Assembly: GCA_003455235.1 (NCBI GenBank)
Contig: DMRT01000141.1
Span: forward strand, 1-10,324
From: Chitinophagaceae bacterium
GTDB lineage: Bacteria > Bacteroidota > Bacteroidia > Chitinophagales > Chitinophagaceae
Reading direction: 5' to 3'
DNA length: 10,324 nucleotides
In this document: positions 1 to 6,108 of the stretch, piece after piece
Numbering within the stretch: the first letter of the stretch is position 1
How the letters are laid out: each line of letters begins with the position of its first letter
Translations under genes and position numbers: made by a program
Notes under the pieces: model-generated
Told to the model about the DNA's origin: nothing
The model's input: only the letters and a program-made list of their open reading frames with translations
Databases searched by the model: none

Positions 1-1
1 C

Positions 2-817
2 ACCTCCACCCGCGAGCAGGCCATTGCTTTTATAGAAAATATCACCACACTGGAAAAAAGCGATCACTGGCCCAATGTTAAACCCGCTGTTTTTTTGCAG
101 AACCTGCGCACCAATATTTACCAACCCCTGAGCATTTACCCGGGTAACAGCACTAATTTCTGCGGATACGGCGCCCTCAGTTACCTCTTTCTGCAGGATG
201 ATCCGCTGGGCTATGCACAATTGCTGCTGCAACTGTACAAAGAAGGTAAAGCCACCCTGCACGGCGTTGCACTAGAACCATCCGAAGCCGTAAAAAAAGC
301 AGCGGGCCGGCTCCGTTTTAAAGGCGTACTGGATATCCGGCCTGCCGAACAGATGTGGTTCTTAACCCTGGCAGATCATTACAAAGGATACCTGAACTTC
401 TTCAACCGCAACTACGATCCCGGTGACGAAAATACGTTCTGGGCATCCTGCAACTTTGCCAAGTTCAACCGCATGGTAAGGCGCCTCCTGAAATACAAGG
501 TAAAAGCCCGGGGCGCCGACATTGCACGCCCCCGCATTGATGACCTGTATGAATACATCAGCCAGCGGCTGAAGACAGGCATCGTGGTGCTCTACATCAA
601 CAACCGCATTATTCACAAGAAGAACCATGTAACCATCAAGCTGGCCGTACCCACCCATTTTGTAATTGCCGAGCAGATCATCAGGGAAAACGACCGCATT
701 ACCCTGGTGTACTGGGATTATGGCCGCAAAACACTGTTACAGATGTCGCCCGATTTTTTCAAACGCATTGTGTTTGGCATTACGTACTGCACCAAAAAAG
801 AAACCGATGCGGATTAA
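2..817 (+). CDS. Hypothetical protein with a possible papain-like/C39-like cysteine peptidase fold (5' end missing)
   Basis: The reading frame is open from base 2 with no stop or convincing start upstream, so the gene begins outside the window; 271 residues are visible. I do not recognise a named family. What can be seen is a possible Cys/His/Asp set. A Cys sits in an N-F-C-G-Y-G-A-L context (visible residue 54, codon at 161-163). A His sits in T-H-F-V-I-A (about residue 219). An Asp follows 20 residues later in Y-W-D-Y-G (about 239). The order Cys, then His starting a beta strand, then Asp/Asn near the end of the next strand is that of papain-like and C39-like peptidases, but the Cys-to-His distance of about 165 residues is long. 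No signal peptide can be judged because the N-terminus is absent. The end overlaps the following lipoprotein gene by 11 bp, so the two are probably co-transcribed. Coding status is firm; the peptidase idea is inference. Confidence 0.8.
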   Translation, partial: TSTREQAIAFIENITTLEKSDHWPNVKPAVFLQNLRTNIYQPLSIYPGNSTNFCGYGALSYLFLQDDPLGYAQLLLQLYKEGKATLHGVALEPSEAVKKAAGRLRFKGVLDIRPAEQMWFLTLADHYKGYLNFFNRNYDPGDENTFWASCNFAKFNRMVRRLLKYKVKARGADIARPRIDDLYEYISQRLKTGIVVLYINNRIIHKKNHVTIKLAVPTHFVIAEQIIRENDRITLVYWDYGRKTLLQMSPDFFKRIVFGITYCTKKETDAD

Positions 818-1412
818 CCATTCTCTCATAGCATTACTGTGGGTACCGGCGGGGTTGCTTTTCTCCTGCTCGCCCAAAAACATTTCATCCCGGTATTATT
901 ATGAAAACGAGAACGTACTCGATAAAATAGAAGAATCGTATAAACAGCTGAACCAGCTGGCTCCATTCACCGCCGGATTTACCGATCGGAATTTTGAGAA
1001 TGTATCGCTGGAGATTATTACCGATACGCTCAGTTACGTATATGAATTTGGAGTGAATGAACCCCGGTTGCTGGATACGCTTACCCGGTACCATCCCAAA
1101 CCGGCACGCGTGATGGAACTCCTAAACCGGATGCGTTCCATCCGCTGTACCTGGATCCGCAGCCTCGATTATTACGTGGATGAAAAAAAGAATACGCTCA
1201 TCTTTATGTCCATTAAACCCGTAGCACTCAAAGCTCCGCTCTCCTATCACAAATACTATGTGCTCACGTACTATCAGCAGCCGCAATACTACGACAGCGA
1301 AGGGCGCCTGCTGGATAAAAGAACCCTTCGGCGCCTGCGCAAAATAAACGGTGAAGTATTTCACCGCATCAACGACAAAGTATGTTATACCATTTCCGGT
1401 AACTTCCGGTAA
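807..1412 (+). CDS. Small lipoprotein of unknown function
   Basis: This 201-residue protein starts with a signal-peptide-like segment (residues 1-20, hydrophobic L-I-A-L-L-W-V-P-A-G-L-L-F-S) ending in a lipobox L-F-S-C, with the lipidated Cys at residue 21. It should be exported and anchored in the inner or outer membrane. The mature part is soluble-looking, Tyr-rich and charged, with a basic stretch near residues 170-185 (K-R-T-L-R-R-L-R-K); I recognise no domain. The ATG at 807 is chosen because it places the signal peptide exactly at the N-terminus; the frame is open further upstream to 666, but that extension is antisense to nothing meaningful and simply overlaps the previous gene in another frame. 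An A-rich tract lies just upstream of the ATG. The 11-bp overlap with the previous gene suggests translational coupling and a shared role. The last bases hold a 9-bp direct repeat spanning the stop. Confidence 0.85.
   Translation: MRINHSLIALLWVPAGLLFSCSPKNISSRYYYENENVLDKIEESYKQLNQLAPFTAGFTDRNFENVSLEIITDTLSYVYEFGVNEPRLLDTLTRYHPKPARVMELLNRMRSIRCTWIRSLDYYVDEKKNTLIFMSIKPVALKAPLSYHKYYVLTYYQQPQYYDSEGRLLDKRTLRRLRKINGEVFHRINDKVCYTISGNFR
1394..1412 (+). repeat. 9-bp direct repeat at the end of the lipoprotein gene
   Basis: TTCCGGTAA occurs at 1394-1402 and again at 1404-1412, separated by one base. The two copies are read in different frames, and the second supplies the TAA stop of the lipoprotein gene. 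It may be a small duplication or chance. Confidence 0.5.
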
Positions 1413-1449
1413 ACAGCCCTGCTTCGGTCATCAATAAAAAATAATGGTT

Positions 1450-1457
1450 TATCTTCG
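1450..1457 (+). promoter_or_regulatory. Possible Bacteroidota-type -7 element before the YitT gene
   Basis: TATCTTCG differs at one position from the Bacteroidota -7 consensus TAnnTTTG and lies 6 bp before the ATG at 1464, in the only spacer (51 bp) of the plus-strand cluster. No clear -33 TTG is found at the right distance. If used, the transcript would start at or almost at the ATG and be nearly leaderless. The gene could equally be read through from the lipoprotein gene. Weak call. Confidence 0.25.
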
Positions 1458-1463
1458 GCATGC

Positions 1464-2432
1464 ATGAAACCGTTAATTACCGGGCTTGTAAAACGATTCG
1501 TTCTCCATAAAAAGGCGGGCACAAAGCAGGAATACACTGCTTATGAACTGGCCATGGGATTCCGGGAGCTTAAGATCACGGTGCTGAGAACGGCCAGGGA
1601 TATTTTCATGATCATACTCGGTATTTTTTCGGCTGCATTCGGACTGGAGAGTTTTTTACTGCCCAGCCGTTTCATCGATGGAGGAGCCACCGGCATCTCA
1701 CTGCTGATCAGTGAAATTGCAAAAATACCCCTCTATTACCTGCTCATTCTTGTCAACATACCTTTTGTTTTCCTGGGGTACCGCACCATCGGGCAGCAGT
1801 TCGCCATTAAAACGGCCCTGGCCATTTCCGGCCTTGCTCTTTGCGTGGCTTTTGTACATTTTCCCGACATAACGCATGACAAATTACTGGTAGCCGCTTT
1901 CGGCGGCTTCTTCCTGGGCGCCGGAATCGGCCTTGCCGTAAGAGGCGGTGCCGTGATAGACGGTACCGAAGTACTCGCCATTTTCCTTAGCCGGAAACTG
2001 GGAACCACCATCGGCGATATCATCATCGGCATCAACATCCTGGTTTTTTCAGCCGCCGCTTATTTCATCAATGTAGAAACGGCCCTGTATGCCATGATCA
2101 CTTACCTGGCCGCCTCCAAAACACTCGATTTCATCATTGAAGGCATTGAAGAATATACTTCGGTTACCATCATCTCATCGCACAGCGAACAGATACGGGA
2201 AATGATCATCAATAAAATGGGAAGAGGCGTAACACTGTACAGCGGTAAGGGCGGATTCGGCAAAAGCGGGCAAACAAGAAACATGGACATTGTGTTCACC
2301 GTAATCACCCGCCTCGAACTGAATAAACTGAAAACCGAACTGGTAAAGATCGATCCCAACGCCTTTGTTGTTATGACCAGCGTAAAAGATACCAAGGGAG
2401 GCATGATCAAGAAGCGGCCCCTGAAACACTAA
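1464..2432 (+). CDS. YitT family membrane protein (DUF161 core plus C-terminal DUF2179)
   Basis: This 322-residue protein has the YitT architecture. A cytosolic N-terminal stretch of about 45 residues is followed by a membrane core of roughly five to six hydrophobic segments (about residues 45-62, 77-105, 115-131, 142-160, 185-202, 204-220). The core carries the conserved glycine-rich signatures F-I-D-G-G-A-T-G-I-S (70-79) and R-G-G-A-V-I-D-G-T-E (160-169). A soluble C-terminal DUF2179 domain covers about 229-310 (Y-T-S-V-T-I-I-S at its start, I-D-P-N-A-F-V near its end). YitT proteins are widespread inner-membrane proteins; their substrate or role is not established, so none is assigned. The start at 1464 gives a long but plausible N-terminal tail; an internal ATG at 1554 is the alternative and would leave the core intact. 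The stop overlaps the stop of the opposing LysE-family gene. Confidence 0.93.
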   Translation: MKPLITGLVKRFVLHKKAGTKQEYTAYELAMGFRELKITVLRTARDIFMIILGIFSAAFGLESFLLPSRFIDGGATGISLLISEIAKIPLYYLLILVNIPFVFLGYRTIGQQFAIKTALAISGLALCVAFVHFPDITHDKLLVAAFGGFFLGAGIGLAVRGGAVIDGTEVLAIFLSRKLGTTIGDIIIGINILVFSAAAYFINVETALYAMITYLAASKTLDFIIEGIEEYTSVTIISSHSEQIREMIINKMGRGVTLYSGKGGFGKSGQTRNMDIVFTVITRLELNKLKTELVKIDPNAFVVMTSVKDTKGGMIKKRPLKH

Positions 2433-3067
2433 GCCTGTCTTACCTTAAAGAAAAGCATCTTCACAGCAAACACCACAATCAGTGCACTCATCACATAGCG
2501 GATCCGCTGCTGGTATTTTTCATTCTTAAAAAATGTGTCGGCCGCATAGCCGGCAAAGAAAACAATCGTACAGTTGGTGACAAAGCTGCCCAGCATCTGT
2601 ACACCACCCAGCAAAATGGTCTGACCCGGCACATTGCCACGTTCGGGATGAACAAATTGCGGCAGGATGGAAAAATACAGCATCATGGATCCGGGATTAA
2701 GAATGTTGCCGATGAAGCCATCCCGGTAAAATTTCCACAGGCCGGTTGTTTTCCTTTCTGCTGCTGTCTCTTTCCAACGGACCGGCTGAAGATTTTTTAC
2801 GGCCAGGTAAACCAGGTAAGCAATGCCGCAGTAGCGGAGCAGATCCAGCGCATACGGCGTGGTTACCAGCAAGGCCGTAATACCAAGCAGGATCGCACTG
2901 ATGTGAACGACGAAAGAACTCATTACCCCGGCAGCGGTGGACCAGCCGGCTTTTCGCCCATACGTAAATGTATACGTGAGATACAGCATCATGTTAGGTC
3001 CCGGGCTGAGGGCAAACACAATCACCAGCGTGAGAAAGGAAAGCAGTTCGTTAACAGGTATCAACAT
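2429..3067 (-). CDS. LysE family exporter
   Basis: This 212-residue inner-membrane protein belongs to the LysE/RhtB superfamily, which exports amino acids or related small metabolites by proton-driven efflux; the substrate here cannot be read from sequence. Seen directly are the N-terminal hallmark S-P-G-P-N (residues 21-25) inside the first membrane segment, a G-R-K-A-G-W-...-G-V loop and second segment (37-60), and the central motif G-F-I-G-N-I-L-N-P-G (117-126) followed by another membrane segment. Family members usually have N-P-K there, so Gly in place of Lys is a small deviation. The total length and about six hydrophobic segments fit the family. The ATG at 3067 is preferred over an in-frame start at 3112, which would add 15 unlikely residues and overlap the upstream gene. 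It lies 4 bp after the stop of the DUF2027-Smr gene, so the two are almost certainly co-transcribed. Confidence 0.93.
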   Translation of the reverse strand: MLIPVNELLSFLTLVIVFALSPGPNMMLYLTYTFTYGRKAGWSTAAGVMSSFVVHISAILLGITALLVTTPYALDLLRYCGIAYLVYLAVKNLQPVRWKETAAERKTTGLWKFYRDGFIGNILNPGSMMLYFSILPQFVHPERGNVPGQTILLGGVQMLGSFVTNCTIVFFAGYAADTFFKNEKYQQRIRYVMSALIVVFAVKMLFFKVRQA

Positions 3068-3071
3068 GGCG

Positions 3072-4088
3072 TTACTTGTATTGGAAGAAAATTTCGGTGG
3101 CCCCGTAGCCATACAGGTGATGGTACTGGTTCACGAACGACTTAACCTCATTTTTTAACCGCAGGATATCATGGATCTCATCCCGGAGTTTTCCTTCCCC
3201 CACCCCGTGTATCACCACCAGCGAAGGCTGGTAATGAGACAGGGCCAGCTGGTAATATTTTTCAAAGGCCTTCAGCTGCAGGCTCAGTATCTCAAAATTG
3301 CTGAGGTGCTTCCAGCTGTCGGTGAGCTTTTCAATGTGCAGGTCTACCACACTGCGGGGCGCTTCCAGGTGATGCCGGATCTTTGATGCATCATACAGGC
3401 GGTAACCGCTATTGCCAAGGCGCCCCAGGTCCAGTTTTTCTTCTTCCACTTTATCGGGATACCGTTCAAACAATATATAATCAAAGGACGGTTCATTCTT
3501 TACCCGGATCTCTTCAATCTTTTTAAAAAGCTGTTTGCCTTTCAGTTTTAAAGAAGCTTCACAGTATGGGGCTTTTCTTTTATCGGGTTCTTTCAGGTGA
3601 AACTCAAAATCAAAGCGTGGACTGTCGCTCAGGTCCTCGAAAGGCACATCATGCAGGTAGAAATCATGCAGGGGCTCAATGCTGTTTTTCAGCTGAAAAT
3701 CACTTTGCCCGCCGATCATCAGGTTGTAGGTAAAGCTATAAGCCACTTCATCCTGGTTCACCAGGTAGAGTTTGAATTTTTCCACCACGTCGTCATCAAA
3801 TACATCTTTGTCGAATACGGGGAAAAACGCCAGCCGCATGCCATTACCTTCTTTTTTCCTCGGAGCCTGTTTTTCCTTCTGCACATTGTCGATAAAGACC
3901 TTTTTCTTCTCCGCCTTCCGTTTCTCGGTAAACATTTTAAAGTAAGGAAAGTCGATCTGGTCCTGGTAGGCCGGAAAACGAACGCCTTTCACTTCGATCA
4001 TCACCATATTTTCGTTCATGATCTCGATTACTTTACCTTCTTCCTCGGTAAGCCGTACAATTATTTTATCTCCCGGTTCAAACTTCAT
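3072..4088 (-). CDS. DUF2027 domain protein with C-terminal Smr domain
   Basis: This 338-residue protein begins with a small beta-rich, SH3-like stretch (residues 1-50, starting K-F-E-P-G-D-K-I). A charged Lys-rich linker (55-82) follows, then a central beta-rich region (about 83-210) matching the DUF2027 proteins of Bacteroidota. The C-terminal Smr domain covers about 247-336. Smr signatures visible are V-V-D-L-H-I-E (247-253), the H-G-V-G-E-G-K-L-R loop (294-302) and Y-G-Y-G-A-T (326-331). Smr domains occur at the end of MutS2 and as stand-alone proteins; several are nucleases acting on DNA or RNA. Here there is no MutS ATPase. The usual D-L-H-G motif reads D-L-H-I, so the first His is kept but the following Gly is lost, which leaves catalytic activity uncertain. 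The protein lacks a signal peptide and should be cytosolic. It begins 10 bp after the terminator-like hairpin of the permease gene and is followed after 4 bp by the LysE-family exporter. Confidence 0.92.
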   Translation of the reverse strand: MKFEPGDKIIVRLTEEEGKVIEIMNENMVMIEVKGVRFPAYQDQIDFPYFKMFTEKRKAEKKKVFIDNVQKEKQAPRKKEGNGMRLAFFPVFDKDVFDDDVVEKFKLYLVNQDEVAYSFTYNLMIGGQSDFQLKNSIEPLHDFYLHDVPFEDLSDSPRFDFEFHLKEPDKRKAPYCEASLKLKGKQLFKKIEEIRVKNEPSFDYILFERYPDKVEEEKLDLGRLGNSGYRLYDASKIRHHLEAPRSVVDLHIEKLTDSWKHLSNFEILSLQLKAFEKYYQLALSHYQPSLVVIHGVGEGKLRDEIHDILRLKNEVKSFVNQYHHLYGYGATEIFFQYK

Positions 4089-4098
4089 AATAGAACAA

Positions 4099-4130
4099 TA
4101 TAAAACGGCACAAAGTTAACCCTTGTGCCG
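4099..4130 (-). terminator. Rho-independent terminator after the amino acid permease gene
   Basis: Read on the minus strand, CGGCACAAGG (4130-4121) pairs with CTTTGTGCCG (4115-4106). This gives a 10-bp stem with one G-U pair and a 5-base loop (GTTAA). It is followed directly by TTTTATA. The stem begins 22 bases after the permease stop codon. On the plus strand the hairpin is not followed by a T run, so it acts in one direction only. The T tract ends just 10 bases before the ATG of the DUF2027-Smr gene, so it might also modulate that gene. Confidence 0.8.
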
Positions 4131-4152
4131 TGCAAATAATATCGGGCAGTAA

Positions 4153-5904
4153 TCAGGCAGGCTGCGAAGCCAGTTTGCTTTTTTTATAGCCATACACAAA
4201 ATACACCACCAGCCCGATGCCCAGCCAGCCCAGGAACCAGGCCCAGTTCATGGCCGTCATACCCGTTAAGAGATAAAGACAGGTGATGAGCCCCATCAGG
4301 GGAATGAGCGAGTATTTTTTGATGAAGGCAAATACGGCAAGCAGGATGGCACTTATCCAGAAAGCGATCAGCGAAATATTCGGCATGGCCAGTTTCATAA
4401 AGCCGGCCTTACCGGTCCTGTAGTCTTCGTTGGCACTAAAGTCAAAATTGAAGAGATCGGTAAAGTAGGTTTTGGACAAACTCTGAGCCAGCACCATTGC
4501 GCCGATCACGATCACCGGGAAAATGAACTGTCCGTTGATATAAGGAAGATGAAATCGTCCGGCTACCTTTTCTTTCCGCGGAATCAGCAACACTCCGCCG
4601 CACACAAGCACGAAGGCAAACAGGGTGGCAATACTGGTAAAATCGAGCACAAATGTTTTATCGGTGAAGAGAATCGGCAATCCAACCACCAGCCCGGTTA
4701 CAATGGTGGAGAAAGAAGGTGTTTGGTATTTGGGATGAATTTTCTGGAATACCGGTGGCAGTAACCCATCACGGCTCATGCTCATCCAGATCCTGGGTTG
4801 TCCCATCTGGAATACAAGTAATACACTCGTCATGGCCACCACGGCACAAATGGCTACCAGGAACTGCATCCAGCCGATGTTGAGGTTCTGTGGTTCAAAA
4901 ATAAAAGCCAGTGGATCGCCCACCCCATCAAAGTTCTTATAATGCACTGCACCGGTAAGCACCAGGGTAAGTAAAATATAAATAACGGTGCAGATCACCA
5001 GCGACAGCACCATACCCCGGGGCAGGTCACGCTGCGGGTTCTTGCTTTCTTCGGCCAGTACACTCACCGCATCAAAGCCGATGTAAGCAAAGAATACACC
5101 GGCAACGGCCGTCATTACACCAGAAAAGCCGTTGGGCATAAATGATTTTACACCAGCGTCATTTACCGGAGTCCAGTTAAATGTAAGTCCGTTTGAGAAG
5201 ACAAGATAACCGCCAACTAAAATAATCAGGGCCACTACGCCCAGTTTCAACAGCACCATTACGTTGCTGAAGTTGCGGCTCTCTTTGATGCCGCGGTATA
5301 CGAGATAGGTAATAAGCAGGTTGATCACAAGAGCGGGCAGATCGAAGATGATACGCAGGCTGCCCAGCATGGGGGCGTTGTTCCATGCCGCAATATCATC
5401 GGGGTTGGTGCCGCCGCTTTCGATGGTATGTTTGGCTTCCATGTAACTGGTGGAGAGGCATTCGGGAATATGAACGTTCAGTTTGCCGAGAAATGACGTA
5501 AAATAATCACTCCAGCTGTAGGCCACATAAATATTGCCGATGGAATATTCCATGATCAATTCCCAGCCGATGATCCAGGCAAACAGTTCGCCAAAGGATG
5601 CATAGGCGTAAGTATAAGCGCTGCCCGCCACGGGTATGCGGCTGGCAAATTCTGAATAACAAAAAGCGGTGAATGCACAGGCAATAGCGGTTATTATGAA
5701 CAGCACCACCACACCCGGCCCGCCATTGAACACCGCACCACCCAGGCTGCTGAAACTGCCGGCACCCAGGATGGCGGCAATACCGAAAAAAGTAAGATCA
5801 CGAACAGACAATACTCTTTTGAGTCCTCCGCCTCCGTGTGAATCATCGCTGCCTTCGGCAATAATGTTTTCTACTTTTTTTGTGCGGAACAGGGAATTTG
5901 ACAT
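4153..5904 (-). CDS. APC superfamily amino acid permease (cationic amino acid transporter-like)
   Basis: This 583-residue inner-membrane protein is an amino acid-polyamine-organocation permease close to the CAT/YfnA group, which takes up amino acids with protons or by exchange; the exact substrate is not readable. Seen: the segment before TM1 (K-R-V-L-S-V-R-D-L-T-F-F-G), the unwound TM1 motif G-A-G-S-F (47-51), the TM6 and following loop F-F-A-Y-I-G-F-D-A-V (271-280) and A-E-E-S-K-N-P (284-290), and S-R-D-G-L-L-P-P-V-F (377-386). About 14 hydrophobic segments are present, as in CAT members, rather than the 12 of shorter APC proteins. The usual Ile in the TM1 motif G-A-G-I-F is Ser here. The loop at about 140-185 between TM3 and TM4 is long and polar. 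The ATG at 5904 gives a normal cytosolic N-tail with a Gly run (24-27); an upstream in-frame start at 5967 lies in repeat-like spacer and is rejected. The gene ends in an intrinsic terminator and is probably transcribed on its own. Confidence 0.94.
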   Translation of the reverse strand: MSNSLFRTKKVENIIAEGSDDSHGGGGLKRVLSVRDLTFFGIAAILGAGSFSSLGGAVFNGGPGVVVLFIITAIACAFTAFCYSEFASRIPVAGSAYTYAYASFGELFAWIIGWELIMEYSIGNIYVAYSWSDYFTSFLGKLNVHIPECLSTSYMEAKHTIESGGTNPDDIAAWNNAPMLGSLRIIFDLPALVINLLITYLVYRGIKESRNFSNVMVLLKLGVVALIILVGGYLVFSNGLTFNWTPVNDAGVKSFMPNGFSGVMTAVAGVFFAYIGFDAVSVLAEESKNPQRDLPRGMVLSLVICTVIYILLTLVLTGAVHYKNFDGVGDPLAFIFEPQNLNIGWMQFLVAICAVVAMTSVLLVFQMGQPRIWMSMSRDGLLPPVFQKIHPKYQTPSFSTIVTGLVVGLPILFTDKTFVLDFTSIATLFAFVLVCGGVLLIPRKEKVAGRFHLPYINGQFIFPVIVIGAMVLAQSLSKTYFTDLFNFDFSANEDYRTGKAGFMKLAMPNISLIAFWISAILLAVFAFIKKYSLIPLMGLITCLYLLTGMTAMNWAWFLGWLGIGLVVYFVYGYKKSKLASQPA

Positions 5905-5953
5905 GTTAGTCCTGGTTTTGTGAGGGAGGAAATTAAGGAAATCTTTGGAATAT

Positions 5954-5974
5954 CGAACAAGGAACAAGGAATGT
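5954..5974. repeat. Degenerate 7-bp tandem repeat (GGAACAA type)
   Basis: Plus-strand units are CGAACAA (5954-5960), GGAACAA (5961-5967) and GGAATGT (5968-5974). Looser purine-rich units of the same period seem to continue on both sides (about 5940-6000). It sits in the spacer upstream of the permease start. Confidence 0.6.
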
Positions 5975-6086
5975 TAAATGAAAAACGGAACTGGGAAAGT
6001 AAACCAGGATAATCAATATCCCGAACAAATAAAAAGTCAGTCTTTTGAATTTAAGAAGAACCTTTCAGCGTATGATCTCCCAACCA

Positions 6087-6107
6087 CAAACCTCAAACTG
6101 CAAACCT
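6087..6107. repeat. Three tandem 7-bp units (CAAACCT/CAAACTG)
   Basis: CAAACCT (6087-6093), CAAACTG (6094-6100) and CAAACCT (6101-6107) are perfectly phased. The array ends one base from the stop codon of the prenyl synthase gene, so it lies immediately in that transcript's 3' untranslated region. Confidence 0.7.
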
Positions 6108-6108
6108 G

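Larger units (their letters stand above)
5905..6108. other. 204-bp spacer between the prenyl synthase and permease genes
   Basis: This is the longest non-coding stretch in the window. It must hold the permease promoter and the end of the synthase transcript, both reading on the minus strand. I found no clear match to the TAnnTTTG -7 element and no strong terminator hairpin; a weak AAAAG/CTTTT stem lies near 6031-6045. Much of it is purine-rich on the plus strand, with two blocks of degenerate 7-bp repeats listed separately. Confidence 0.6.

Noticed and set aside
666..806. Upstream in-frame extension of the lipoprotein reading frame
   Set aside because: It lies wholly inside the previous gene in another frame and would bury the signal peptide; the ATG at 807 puts the lipobox in the normal place.
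3068..3112. Longer N-terminus for the LysE-family protein
   Set aside because: The extra residues are unlike a membrane exporter start and overlap the Smr gene; the ATG at 3067 fits family length.
5905..5967. Longer N-terminus for the permease
   Set aside because: The extension runs into the repeat-like spacer and is not needed for the normal permease start.
6031..6045. Weak AAAAG/CTTTT stem as terminator of the prenyl synthase transcript
   Set aside because: Only five A-T-rich pairs, too weak to call.
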